NCBI GenBank assembly: GCA_003550325.1
Contig: QKWP01000580.1
Coordinates: 179,588 to 243,587 of the forward strand
Reading direction: 5' to 3'
Source of the DNA: Gigaspora rosea
Lineage: Eukaryota; Glomeromycota; Glomeromycetes; Diversisporales; Gigasporaceae
Length of the DNA stretch: 64,000 nucleotides
Shown piece by piece: positions 1-11,640 of this stretch. Within the stretch, counting starts at the first letter, position 1. Each line of letters begins with the position of its first letter. The notes under the pieces were generated by a model. It was not told where the DNA came from, made no database searches, and saw only the letters and a program-made list of their open reading frames with translations. Made by a program: the position numbers and the translations under genes.

Positions 1-117
1 CTTTTTGCGCATATAACGACTTACAGGCAGAGCACCGTTCTTTTTGCGCATATAGCGACTTACAGGCAGAGCACCGTTCTTTTTGCGCATATAGTGGCTT
101 ACAGGCAGATCACTGTT
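1..117. repeat. 39-bp tandem repeat, three copies
   Basis: Three consecutive 39-base units start at 1, 40 and 79, each beginning CTTTTTGCGCATATA. The third is more diverged and runs into a T-rich stretch. The array may continue to the left of the window. Confidence 0.9.
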
Positions 118-166
118 CTTTTTTTTTTTTTATATACTTAAAATAGAATTTAAATGACTCCATTTT

Positions 167-1108
167 TCAACGAGAAAATAAAGCTCTAGACCAATTATTA
201 ATAGAACTATCCCATGCAATTGGATTATACCCACCAATTATTTTTTTAATATTATCATTAGGACCTTTAATATTCACAACTGTAACTGTATTCGCTTGCA
301 AATTACATAAATTCCAAAATGCTTCCTGAGTAAAGCCCTCTCTGCTTCCGCGAAGAAGTAATTTAAATTCGTAAGGGTTATCTGTTGTATTATACGAATT
401 AGTCTTTTTATCAATCCATGATGCAATTTCTGCTGCATGTTTTCATTGATGACTGTTGAAAATGGTTCAGTTGATCTGTTTGGTAAAATTGGCAACATCA
501 TCACCAGAAATTTGAAAGTAACGAATAAAAGGTAAACAATTTTGCAGAGTAGTCTTTAAAGTTATAAAATTTTCACTGGACCAGTTTTCAATATCTGAAG
601 GTAAAGTTGAGTTTTGTGCAATCCCTCATTCGATGACGTTATTCCAAATTTTGATTTCTTCCATTTGTAAGTCATCACGTTTGATAAGTAAAATTAATGC
701 ATGTTCTTTAAGAGAGGTGAAATCCTCAGAATCAAAAACGAGATTTGGATATTTTGCTAAAATATTATCACACCATTTCTGTAGCTCTTTAAATCTGTTA
801 TTCTGAGTACAAGTTTTATAAATGTTTGCAAAGCGTGAACGTAACCAATAAGCATTTGTTTCGATTAAATAAATTTCAAGACTCTCTACCAATTCTTCTA
901 GAAGAAGCTCATCAGCGGTTTGAACGAGATTAAAAATAGATTGGCCGTTAAGATTTTCTAATGGAACAAAGCCACCATAAATATACTTAATAATAATTTC
1001 AAATTGCGAAATGGGAACTTGTGGCGCTAAATTAATTCTTGTAATATTATTTGTATTTTCAATATAGTCTTTGCTAATTCGTTACGAAATGTTACGGGGG
1101 AAATGGTC
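167..1108 (-). pseudogene. BTB-BACK-TLDc protein remnant
   Basis: Read on the minus strand this shows the end of a BTB domain (VTFRNELAK near 1090, then IIKYIYGGFVPLE near 980), a BACK-like region with KELQKWCDNILAKYP (about 730-800), a linker with LPFIRYFQISGDD near 520, and the first half of a TLDc domain (HAAEIASWIDKK near 430, FKLLLRGSREGFT near 360, IIGGYNPIAW near 215). BTB-TLDc genes are expanded in Rhizophagus and Gigaspora; BTB domains usually dimerise or bind cullin-3, and TLDc domains are linked to oxidative stress. The N-terminal half of BTB is missing and gag-like sequence adjoins it at about 1110. The TLDc domain stops early at 167, and the reading frame shifts between BACK and TLDc around 420-480. 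It is therefore a dead copy. Domain identity is secure; function is not inferable. Confidence 0.85.
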
Positions 1109-1116
1109 AATTATTA

Positions 1117-1520
1117 TTATTTTAACCCAATTTTCAATTTTCTTTTAGGTCTTTTTTTTTGCCTTATTTTCTCAACCATACAATTTCGTGCCCTATGCCC
1201 TACTTTTCCGCATTTATGGCATTCTAATTCGGACTTCTTTTTGTATCCTTGGTAATAATTATTTTGGGGTCGCTCTTTGACGTTCTTAATTTTGTCTGTC
1301 AAGGCGGTATAATTTAAGGCAATTGCGTCAATTCTTTTCATAAGGTCACTTAATTCACTTCCTAGTTTCTGTTGCGACTTAGAGCTTCCGAAGTGTGTTT
1401 CCCGTAATAGTCACCCGCCTCGACCCTCCTTGCCGCGGCAATTGCTTCATTCAAATCCATAGGCGCAGCAACAGCCACAAAAGTGGTGTCAGCCCACTCA
1501 GAAACAACTACAATAAATCC
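1117..1520 (-). mobile_element. LTR-retrotransposon gag fragment (fossil)
   Basis: A minus-strand fragment contains one CCHC zinc knuckle (CHKCGKVGHRARNC) followed by a basic tail, and upstream an acidic helix with NEAIAAARRVEAGDYY. This is the nucleocapsid end of a Ty3/Gypsy-type gag. No polymerase, protease or LTR was found beside it. It looks broken and partial. It directly abuts the truncated BTB gene. Confidence 0.7.
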
Positions 1521-2932
1521 TTCAGGCATTGTCAATTATGCATGACCAGATGTCATATGATATGTGGCGCAGAGCACTCTAAATGATCAACCGATATTTG
1601 AAATGTCACGTTTACCCCATGACAGTACATAAATATAATTATAAAAATAAAGTTATAGAGTTTTTCAAAAAAGGAAATTTTTCTATGTAGATTGCAATAT
1701 TTGTATAACTTGAAATCGAAGGATTTTTTCAAAACATCGCTGTAACTTAAAATTTTGCCTAGAAAATCACCTTTTATGCTCTAATAAAAAAAATTCCTGA
1801 CCAAATTTTACTATATAACATTTCTTATCCCGATCTATCTAATCATACTCTAACTCTAACCTAACCCTAACCTAAGGCAAATCCGGGCAAATTTACCCAG
1901 GGGTCATATAGCTTTCCCTAAGTTATATATCTAAAATTTAAAATATAAAAATGTGTTAAATAGCTAATAAATAAAAAAATTCAAATAAAAATTAAAGGTT
2001 TAATTGGAATTGGGGCTAGAATTAGAGTTGGGGTTTGGTAAAATTACAAGAGGAGCATTTTTAATAAGCAATACAACAGGGGTTACCCTAGTAAAATTTT
2101 GAGATATTGACTATTTCTTTTCTTGAAATTTACAAAATCTATAAAAATCTATTTAAATTTTATTATTAATATATAAAATTTATGTAAAAAATTTATTTAG
2201 ATATTTATAGCATATGAAAGTTACTTAATTATAATACATAAAATTATAAGTATATAACATTGACAATTTTTTTTACAAAATTATTTTTACATAAATTCTA
2301 AATTAAATAATGGATAAAAATTAACATATATAATTTTTATATAGTATTCTACATAATAATTATCACAGATCATAATTTAAAATAAAATCTACGTTTTCAT
2401 TTTACCTTCCAACCTCCTAAAACCCACTTATACTTGTTTAATATAACTCTACTCTAAAACTAATCTCTAACCTTAACTCCTAACCCTAAAAAATGCACCC
2501 AAAAAACTTTATTTTTCGCAGATTTGTATACTATATCTGGATTTCATTATGATTTGTCACAATAATTATGTAAAGTTGTAGATATGTAAATTTTATGAAA
2601 AATGTACTTCATGATGTACGTACGTACATAGAAATTAAATCACACGTGCGGCGATTTCTAATAATAAATATGTACGTACATACTGTACTTGCAACTAACA
2701 AATACTAAACTGTCACGTTATATGATGTGACTTTTTACTTAATAAGTGAATATTCTCCCATCTTCATTTAATCTAATTAAATATATTGGTCTTCTAATTA
2801 AACGTCTGATTTACGTATGAACTAGAATTAGGAACTAAAATGTCGTTTAAAACTTCGCTGCACTTTATATGCCATACTATATAATTTGCAAATTAATATA
2901 TTTAATTAGATCAAGTTACAGGGCTCTAGAGC
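1521..2932. other. gene-free AT-rich stretch
   Basis: No coding signal seen. A short TAACCCTAACC-like tract lies near 1850-1875. A copy of the dispersed module ending CCCTAGTAAAATTTTGAGAT lies at about 2037-2098. Bases 2360-2570 resemble 27390-27600, so this is an older dispersed repeat. A palindromic GTACGTACGTAC lies near 2618. Confidence 0.6.
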
Positions 2933-3038
2933 TAAGGATTGGAATCGGTTTAGTCGACTAAAAAAATTTATAATGAAGACTATGTTTAGTTGACTAATTA
3001 GTCGACCAATTAGTCGACTAAACCTATTCCAATCCCTA
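2933..3038. mobile_element. hAT-like foldback MITE
   Basis: A 106-bp element with terminal inverted repeats TAAGGATTGGAATCGGTTTA / TAGGGATTGGAATAGGTTTA and inner TTAGTCGACTAA palindromes. The flanks TCTAGAGC and TTCAGAGC match at 6 of 8 positions, suggesting a decayed 8-bp target duplication. Related copies lie at about 20193-20285, 58508-58598, 39605-39760 and 51912-52071. Confidence 0.75.
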
Positions 3039-3744
3039 TTCAGAGCATTTCGAATTTGGAAGGTTGCTGCGGTATGCAGTACCACACTCTTTACAATATT
3101 GTAGAATTGGGTTTAATAGGATTTAATTGGGACTATACGTTATTATATACATAAGTTCTTTTGGTATGCATCTACCAAAAGTTGAAGCTTAAAAAGATAT
3201 ATTTTTTGACTCTTTGTTTTTGGTATGTGTAAAGATTAGCAGATTCTGGGGGAGAGACTTCCTTTTTGCATATAATAACGAAAACAATTTATATGTTGAT
3301 GTCTGTACTTGGCTTTTCTGACAATTACATTTAGCTGTTCTGATCAACTATCTAAGGTATTACTCATATTTATTATGTTATTTACCAGGAACACATGGCT
3401 AATTCAAAAGTTTTGTCTAAAGGTAATTATCGCAATCATTTTTAAGCCTATAATCTTATAAATTATTTCTATAAATATATAGTTATACTCTATTTATAAA
3501 AAAAATTAAGCTAATTTTAATTAAATAGTTTTTAAAAAATTTAAATTTTTAAAATTGCTTTTAAAACAACTAAAGGTTTTATATAAATAAAGAGAAAATG
3601 TTTTCCACGCACCCACATGGTTGTACACCCTTATGCATCATATATAAACAATGATTATCTTTGATAATCATTGCTTTTTTTTTGTTTTCTTTTTTTTGCT
3701 TCGCTTTCTTGGTACTGTATACTAATTTTTTTTAACCCTTCATC

Positions 3745-3830
3745 ATAGTTGGTGTCGTAGTTGATGTCATGTTGGTGTCATATTTGGTGTCATAGTTGAT
3801 GTCATAGTTGGTGTCATTGTTGGTGTCTCA
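3745..3830. repeat. GTTGGTGTCATAGTTGATGTCAT-type minisatellite
   Basis: Alternating GTTGGTGTC and GTTGATGTC units of about 10-12 bases run through this stretch. No coding frame is evident. Confidence 0.8.
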
Positions 3831-3880
3831 TTGCTGGTATCGTCATTAGATTTCTTCTAGGTTCAGTGTCCTGACATTTT

Positions 3881-4500
3881 TGTGAAGTAGTCTTGGCATT
3901 CTTGTGGGTAGTCTTGTGTGTTTCTCATGTGCGTGCTTGTTGGGTAGTATTGTGCATTTCTTGGGCATTCTTACAGTATGGTCTACATATTTCTCAGAGT
4001 GGCTGGTTTGGGAATTGCTCTTGGTGAGTAAATTACTTTGTTTTTTTTTTATTTTCTTTTTCTTGATTTAACTAACATTCTTTTTTTTCTAACTTTGTGA
4101 AGTGGTCTCAGCATTCTTGTGGAGTGGTCTTGCATGTTTCTTGTATGCATCCTTGTTTGGTGGTATTGTGTATTTCCCAGGTGTCTTATAGTGTAGTCTG
4201 TTTGGGAATCACTCTTGGTAAGTAGTTTACTTTGTTTTTTCTTTTATTTTCTTTTGTCTTGGATTTAACTAACATTCTTTTGTTTTTTTTCTAACTTTGT
4301 AAATATTCTTGTGGAGTGATCTTGCATGTTTTTCATGTGCATTCTCATGGGTAGTATCATGCATTTTTCTGGCAGTCTTATAGTGTGGACTATGTATTTC
4401 TCAGAGTGGCTTGTTGGAAATTGCTTTTGGTGAGTAATGTATTTTGTTTTTTTTCTTTTGTCTTGATATTTTCTTTTTTTTGTAATTACTGACATTTCAC
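3881..4500. repeat. About 200-215 bp tandem repeat, three units
   Basis: Three diverged direct units begin near 3881, 4096 and 4298. Each carries GCATTCTTGTGG, TCTTGCATG, TCTTATAGTGT and TTACTTTG landmarks and ends in a T-rich CTTGATTTAACTAACATTC tract. The strand is T-rich and open frames on the other strand are compositional. The following 4500-5050 is similar low-complexity DNA with no gene. Confidence 0.75.
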
Positions 4501-5052
4501 TTCTTCTATTGTTAGAGTCATTATTCTTAGAGTTATTAGACTTATTTGGAGTTGGGTAAGTTCATTGTTTAAGTTGCTTTTTTTTTGTAATTACTAATGT
4601 TCTTCTTCCAAATGTAATTTTGTCATTGGAGTTGTTGTTCTTAGAGTTTTTTTAGGCATGATTTTGTTGTTTAGCCATCGCTCTTGAAGTTAGATTTATC
4701 ATTGAATTGTTTGAGCTTCACATTTGTTTTAAGTTGTTGGTGCTTGTGGTTATTGTGGTTTTTGGTGTTGTGGATACTTTGCTTATAATTTTGTTATAAT
4801 TTTGTTGGTGTAGATTAGGGTTTATGTTATAATTTCATTTTATTAATTTTGTTAGTATAGATTAGAGTAGTGTTCATGTTCAGGTTAGAGTTCAGGTTAG
4901 GGTTCAGATGTTTGTCACTTTGTGTTTTTTTTAGTAGTGCGATTTATTATTTGTTGTATTCTTGTTTTTTTCTTTTTTTTTAATAAAAAAATCTTAAAAT
5001 TCTTAAAATTTTTTATAAAATTTGCAATTAATGTTGATTGGATAGTTACAAT

Positions 5053-7316
5053 TAGGGCTCCTATCGAACAGGACTGAACTGGACTTTTATCAAGTTTGAG
5101 TCTGGTTCGATTTTTGAACCAGATTCAAACTTTTTGTTTCAAACTTTTTAGTCAAGTTTGAGTTCGGTCTGGGTTCGGTCTGAAGTTTGCAAACTAGTTC
5201 GAGTCCGAATAGTACTCCTATTGAACTGAACTAAATAAACTCAAACTTTCTAGTCTAAAGTTTGCAAATATGTTTGGGTTTTTTATGGCTTATATACAGA
5301 TTAGCAGAATTACCCCTCTCAAAAAGCTCTTTCAAATTTGTGCCACACGTTTAATCATTTTTGATCAAGAATTGGATTTTTTTGGTTAGAATTATAGAAA
5401 GTCTTATTAAAGCAATGATTTTCTGTCACAAGAATGCGAATTTCTAGAAGTAAGACAAAAAAAATTAGAAAGTTCACGTCTTATTTTATAAACTGTCAAA
5501 GTAATTCAGTAATCCACAAAGTAATTCAGAAATTAGATGAGAGGTATGTTTGAACATTCAAGTTTAGCCTATAGGTACAAATTAATTAAACTTGGCAATT
5601 TAAGCTATCTTTTATTTGCGAAAACTTATTCTTCGTAATTTCAACTAACAAATAAACTTAACTATAATATAGAATAATAATATGAAGTTAAGAAACATAA
5701 GGCTTATAGATTTTTTTGAGAATAGTTAAAGCAAAGTAGTGGTACTGTAACTGTAAATTTATAATTATTAAATATAATTAAAAATCAGTTGGATATTACA
5801 GTATTAGAGCAAACATTAAAGTTGGTTCAGTTTCTGATTAGCATATTTTTATACTAGTGTTTAGAATAAATTTAAACATATATTTGATTTTATTTTATTA
5901 TGATTATTATTTTTTTTGGGTTTGTTTTATTTCTTTTTTTTTTTAGATTCGTACAATAGTATGCTAGGATTCTTTAATTAAACTTAGTTTATCAGGATTT
6001 GTCTGCGACGGGATTATAGTTTATGTTTATAATTATCAAAATTTCATTGTAAAAGCTTCTGCCAGTATTAATTTAGTCGCAGGTATAATTATTTTACACA
6101 TTAGTTTTTTTTACTCGTGGAGATTTAGTTAATGTTTAAATTTTAATTAAATTGTTACAAAATCACGGGATGATCTACAAAAATTGGCCAATCAAAATAA
6201 AAGCCCATTATGCTGTTCTACATATTATGAGCTAAGCTACAAAAAAACCTTTCGAACCCATTCAAACTTCAGACTAGAAAGTTTGAAGTTTGGTTCAGTC
6301 CGGTTTGATAAGAGAACTTCATAGGAAGACATTTGCATGATTGGTTAATTTTTGTAGATCTACCCATGATTTCCCATAATAAATAGCCAATCAGATTACA
6401 TAATTTAATTGAACAAATTCACAAAACTTTATACTGCATCCTAGCGAAACTTATATACTATTTTTACTAATTATTATTTATTAATTATATTTAATTAAAG
6501 AAATCAAATTCTATTGATTACCTTTAAAATATATTATCAATTAGGCAATATCCTACTTAATAAATTTTTCTAGTTGTTATCGCATTTGTACCTGTCAAAA
6601 AAAAACTTCACTATTTATTTATGCAAATTCTCAAATAATCTTATTTTTTAGTTATTACAACTGTTGCACTATTATTTTTGATCTATATTATTAATACTAC
6701 ATATTTCTATCTATACAATTGTAAAGCCATATTAAATCTATTAAATACTAAAGTAATTTAAATAAGTATTAGAATTATTAAATAAAGTAGTTTAAACTTA
6801 ATTACAATAAGTTAACAGATTGCAAGTATTTTTTTTTCAAATCTAAATTTACCTTAAATGTCTGGATCAATTTTTTTATTTGATCATTTTTTTGCATTTA
6901 GTACTTGCATATAGCTAATATAGATAGTACAGTAATAGTAATAAATAACGGAATACTTGCTTCTAAGTGAAGTTCTTGAGAATATTTATTTTTTTTTGCA
7001 CAATAAATATAAGCGTTCGTTCTTTCAAAGCTAGAAATGGTGATTTTCTATTAGTGAAGCATTAAATTCTCAAAAAGTACTTTAAAATGTATAAATAAGT
7101 TACCCAGACAATTGATTTGCATTAGCCAATATGAATATCAGCCTATGGATTCAGACTTAAACTAGTTTGCAAACTTCAGACTGAACCCGGACCAAACTTA
7201 TAATTGAGTTTGAGTCTGGTTCGAAGTTTGAAATTGGTAAAATTAGAGTTTGAGTCCAGTTCAATCCTGGACTGAACTCAAACCAAACTGAACCCGAACC
7301 GAACCTAGGAGCACTA
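5053..7316. mobile_element. 2.26 kb non-autonomous hAT-like transposon
   Basis: The element is flanked by a perfect 8-bp duplication GTTACAAT (5045-5052 and 7317-7324). Its termini are TAGGGCTCCTA and, inverted, TAGTGCTCCTA. Just inside both ends lie arrays of a motif like AAGTTTGAGTCTGGTTCG in both orientations (5075-5280 and 7140-7310), with a further cluster at 6245-6310. Such subterminal arrays are typical transposase-binding sites of hAT elements. No transposase frame is present. Confidence 0.88.
6155..6390. mobile_element. nested inverted-repeat element inside the hAT element
   Basis: Arms of about 40-45 bases surround GATCTACAAAAATTGGCCAATCA (left) and TGATTGGTTAATTTTTGTAGATC (right). 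The interior includes the central cluster of AAGTTTG motifs of the host element, so either this is nested or it is a true internal palindrome. No target duplication resolved. Confidence 0.55.
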
Positions 7317-7324
7317 GTTACAAT

Positions 7325-8890
7325 GATTGATCATATATTTATATAATTGGTTTTGATTGATCAATAACAGGAATGCATAATTGTACAGGTGTATAAAATT
7401 TTATACGCATAAAAAAAATTATAAAAAGTTTATATTTAAAAGATTGGGTGAATCTATTTGTCACTAGTGATAATAGTCACCAGATTGTGGTCAACCAATT
7501 ATATCAAAGTATCATATATAATCTAAAAAATGCATAAACTTAGATTTTTTTAAAAAAATTACTTCTAATTTAAAAATTTGTCTATAAAAATACTTTTTTT
7601 TATACAAAAAACATTCTTTGCAAAATTTTACTATTTATTGCACTCTGAACTTTAACTATAGCTATAACTCTGATCTAACAATAGTAAATCCAATGCTTTG
7701 TTTTTGTTTTGATTATAATATTACACAATCTAATTGGTCAATTATGCTCCAGTAACTATCACTCCTAGCAACAAATACATTTTTCTAAAAAATTATAAAA
7801 ATTAAAAACTTAAATAGATTTTTTTAAAAAATTAAAAATTAACAAAATTAAGAATTTAATATTTTTGCGTATGTGCACTATAGCACACCTCATATAATTT
7901 AGTGTAATGTGAAATCAAAGCTACAAAAATAACCTGTTTTTTGTTAATTAGGGTTAGAGTAAGGTTAGAATAGTGTATAGACAAGAAAAGGTGTTTTATA
8001 GTAAAATTTTGCAAAGAATTTTTTTTGTTAGAGCACAAAGAGTAGTTTTATAAGCAAAATTATGAGCCACAGGTGATTTTTTAAAAAATTGCTATTTTTT
8101 CTTAATTTCACATTACATCTGATTCTACAATCTGATTGGTTTATCAGATAAGTGCATTTCAATGCATATGCGCTAAATTACATAAACCTAAAATTAATTA
8201 TATATTTTAAAGAATAAAATTTATTTTTAAATTATAAATAAATTTTTGAAAAAATTTTTTTAAAATTTTTATTTTTGTCTATTTTTGCAAAATTAACCCT
8301 AGTTTAGTTATATAATAGTCAACTCTTTCTATTCTGTCAAAAATATTTTTTAAGGATTTTATATGTAAAAAATTTTTTATGTTTAGTTTTCAAAGAGTCA
8401 TTATTAGCTAATCTGAACTCAATAATAAAATTTTCAAATATTCTAGAATATTTTGTTCAGATTGGAGAGAATTTAATAGTGTTTAGATTAGAGATTAGAG
8501 AGAGGCAACTAATTTCTACAAATTTTATAAATTTATATACAAATTTTAATATATTTATTTTTTACTACTATATTTTTTTAAAATTATTTAAAATAAAAAA
8601 CCCAAAAATTATTATATTAATAATTTAATTAACCAAATATAGTAAATAAGTTGCTATATATAGTAATATATACAAGTAAAATATTTTAAAAAATTATAAA
8701 AAAATTTCATTATATAAATTTTATTTATATAACTATAAAATATTATTTTGTTAAATAAGTTTTTTTATTATATAAAAAATTATAATATTTATAAATTAAT
8801 TTACTTTTTAAATTAGTATCTTTCTAATTGTTTTAACTTAATAACTTTAAAAATATTTAATTAATATCTAATTAAAATTAGAATTAATGT
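7325..8890. other. gene-free AT-rich stretch
   Basis: Very AT-rich, with no convincing open frame. A weak inverted similarity between about 7460-7500 and 7725-7790 suggests a decayed MITE. Nothing else identified. Confidence 0.5.
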
Positions 8891-9156
8891 GTAGCCATAG
8901 GCCACATATAGCTGTACTATAGATTTAGTTTTTTTATAGAAAATTTTGCAGCCTTAGAATTAGGAATAGGGTTAGAATTAAAATTAGTATTAGAGTTAGA
9001 GTTAGGCTTAGAATTAGAATTAGAGTTAGGGTTTTGGTTAGGTTTTGGGTAAAATCGCGAAAGGAGCATTCTTACTTAGTAACACAATAGAAGTTACCCT
9101 AGTAAAATTTTGAGATATATATAATTTTTGATTTCAGCTATATGTAGCATAGCTAC
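8891..9156. mobile_element. 266-bp MITE with GTAGC termini
   Basis: Terminal inverted repeats of about 22 bases: GTAGCCATAGGCCACATATA and, inverted at the right end, GTAGCTATGCTACATATAGC. The interior holds a GTTAGGGTTTTGGTTAGG tract and a copy of the dispersed module ending CCCTAGTAAAATTTTGAG. No clear target duplication. Confidence 0.65.
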
Positions 9157-10351
9157 AAATAACTTCTTCTTTAAAATTAATGGTTTGGATTTACTGTTTT
9201 GTACTAAATTTAGTACATTTTGCAAAATGCATAAAAAATCCAAAAAATTAAAAAACTCAATTTTTTTTATATACAAAAATCTGATAAATCTTCAAAAATT
9301 GTTTAGCAAAATTTTTTTTTATATTAATAATAAAATTATTAAGAAAAAATTTTTTAATAACCTTAATTTTTGTGTAACAATGCCCGTACTAAGTTAAGTA
9401 CATTTCCGTCTGTATTTTTATTATAAAATTACTAGTAATTTTCAAATTGTGGCTTAGCACAAAAAATTTTTTCTAAAAAAAAGAACTTTTTAGAAAAAAA
9501 ATCATATAAAATCAAAAATAAGACTTAAAGTTATCAAACTTTTTAGACATAATGCTCCATATCTAACAAATTATAAAGAGTTATTAAAATCATAATTAAT
9601 AATTAAAATTAGCAGATAATCAGGTTTAAAATGTGTCATAATTTAGTACTTTGTACTAAATTTAGACGGGTAAATCCTATCCATTAATTTAAAAGTTTAT
9701 AACTATTATATAATGAATTTGGATAAATTTAGCAAGTTGTGATATCACAAGTTAATATTTAAAAAAAAATTAAAATAATTATTAGTTAGAGTTAGGATAT
9801 TAACTAATATTAATATTAGATTAGAGAGTGTATATATATATGCAAAATTAAGTCCAAGACTAATTTACATAATGAAATTTCAAGTTATTTAAAATTTTTA
9901 ATTTTTTATGTGATTTTTTCTAATTTTTCATTTGTTTTGTTAACAAAATCCTGTGATTTAATTGGCCAATCATATTAACCTGCAATATAGCAACCTGTGA
10001 TATTTAACAACCTCCTATATAATTTATAAATATAATTTTTAAAATTATAAATTTACAAATAATTAAAATAGCTATATAATATAACAAAACTTTTAAATTA
10101 ATCCAAATAACTATATACAAAATCATGTATTCAAATATGAAGGCTTTGATCAAGACATAGATTTATATGGTAAAATAAATAATTTTATTTAATTTTTTAT
10201 TACTTCTATATGTATTTGTTATTCTTTAAATTATCTATATTGTATTATTATAGTTATAATAATTTTATTTTTAATAATATTAGGTGTTTTTATATTTTAC
10301 TAATAGCTTAATGCAAGTAATTATGTATATACCAAAAAATCAGAGATTATA
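9157..10351. other. gene-free AT-rich stretch
   Basis: Only short palindromes (GTACTAAATTTAGTAC near 9202; a related TAGTAC motif near 9645) were seen. Overlapping open frames at 9090-9400 on both strands are low-complexity. Confidence 0.5.
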
Positions 10352-10550
10352 GCAGATCAGTATGGTATAGATTAGCAGATCCATATAGTATAGACCAAAT
10401 TTTTAAATCTATACCATACCAATTAGCTATAATTTATAATACTAACCCTAACCTTAATGCTAATATATATTACACCAGATTAGTATAGTATAGATTTAAA
10501 AATTCAGCCTATACTATACAGATCTGCTTATCTATACTATACTGATCTGT
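10352..10550. mobile_element. foldback MITE rich in TATAGTATAGA
   Basis: Arms of about 80 bases: the left arm has AGATCAGTATGGTATAGATTAGCAGATC, the right arm its diverged complement. A short CTAACCCTAACCTTAA tract lies near the centre. Non-coding. Confidence 0.75.
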
Positions 10551-10806
10551 GAAATACCTAAAAAATTAGCAAAAAATACTAAAATTTTTTGTATAAATAT
10601 CTTGTTGCACTTATTATATTTTTAGTATTAATATTATAAAGTATTAGAATATATATAAAGATGTATTCTTTTTTTTTGGTTGAGAACAAGATATAATTTT
10701 ATATTTTACTCTAAATTAAAAATTAATAAATTCTTTAAATTTATAATTTACTATCAACTCTATATAAACTTCTAATAGAGTTAAATTTGTTATAAATATA
10801 TTATAT

Positions 10807-10965
10807 CAGGGTGAAACCTGAGCAGCTAGCTAGTAAAACCTGCTTTGATTATAGGGTTTGGGTAAAATCTGCATTAGCATAGTGTATTTTATAGTTAATG
10901 CAGATTTTACCCTCATGTAATCTGCATAGCAGATTTTACTAGCTAGCTGCATGGGTTTTACTCTG
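10807..10965. mobile_element. 159-bp MITE with CAGGGTGAAACC termini
   Basis: The left end CAGGGTGAAACCTGAGCAGC and the inverted right end CAGAGTAAAACCCATGCAGC pair, and GCTAGCTAGTAAAA occurs in both arms. hAT-like CAGGG start, but no clean 8-bp duplication is visible. Confidence 0.7.
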
Positions 10966-10998
10966 TCATAATATATTAATTACTAATCCAGATATAAT

Positions 10999-11161
10999 TA
11001 GGGTGCTGATATTTATTATCTAATATCTATTTACTATAGGAGCTTACCCCTATTCTAGATAAGATCTATAAATAGAATTTTGACCAATCAAATTTAACTA
11101 AGGTAAGATTTATCTTGACCCCACCCCCTAAAATATTACCTCATAAATGTCAGTACCCTTA
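10999..11161. mobile_element. 163-bp MITE with TAGGGTGCTGA termini
   Basis: The left terminus TAGGGTGCTGATATTTATTA pairs with the inverted right terminus TAAGGGTACTGACATTTATG. It ends a few bases before the next long hairpin. Non-coding. Confidence 0.7.
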
Positions 11162-11164
11162 GCA

Positions 11165-11640
11165 AAATTTCTATATTAGAATTTGGAGCAAATTACTATA
11201 ATATTTTACTATAAGCTTGAATCTGAGCTTTGCCTAATAATAAGTAATTAATTTATTAAGTTAACAGCCAATGTCAAATAGTTGAAATTTGTAAAGCTCA
11301 CTCGGATGCATTTAATAGTGGTTAGTTTATTCAATTTGGCCTAGTAGATATCAATATAGCATTAAAAATTGATTGACTGACTATATAGAAATTTTATATA
11401 GTCAACCAACTGTTTTTTAGTGACATCTTGGTATCCACTAAGCCAAATTGAATGAAATAATCACTATTAGATGCATCTTAGTGAGCTTTACAAATTTCAA
11501 CTATTCAATATTGGCTATTAACTTAATAAAAAATTACTTATCATTAGACAATACTCAGATTCAAGCATATAATAAAAATTTATATTGTACTTATTCCCAA
11601 AATTTCTATTGTCCCAATATAGTAACACTGTCAATCCTAT
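11165..11640. mobile_element. long hairpin element, arms over 200 bp
   Basis: Almost the whole segment folds on itself: GCTTGAATCTGAG near 11217 is repeated inverted near 11562, and GTAAAGCTCACT near 11294 pairs with AGTGAGCTTTAC near 11480. The loop lies around 11385-11410 and is itself palindromic. The open frame at 11448-11672 lies in the right arm and is not a gene. Confidence 0.75.

Noticed and set aside
1850-1875. Telomere-like CCTAACCCTAACC
   Set aside because: Such tracts recur many times inside MITEs and repeats here and are short and imperfect, so no telomere or telomere scar is called.
4265-4495. Lysine-rich open frame on the minus strand
   Set aside because: It is the complement of a T-rich tandem repeat and is not conserved between the repeat units.
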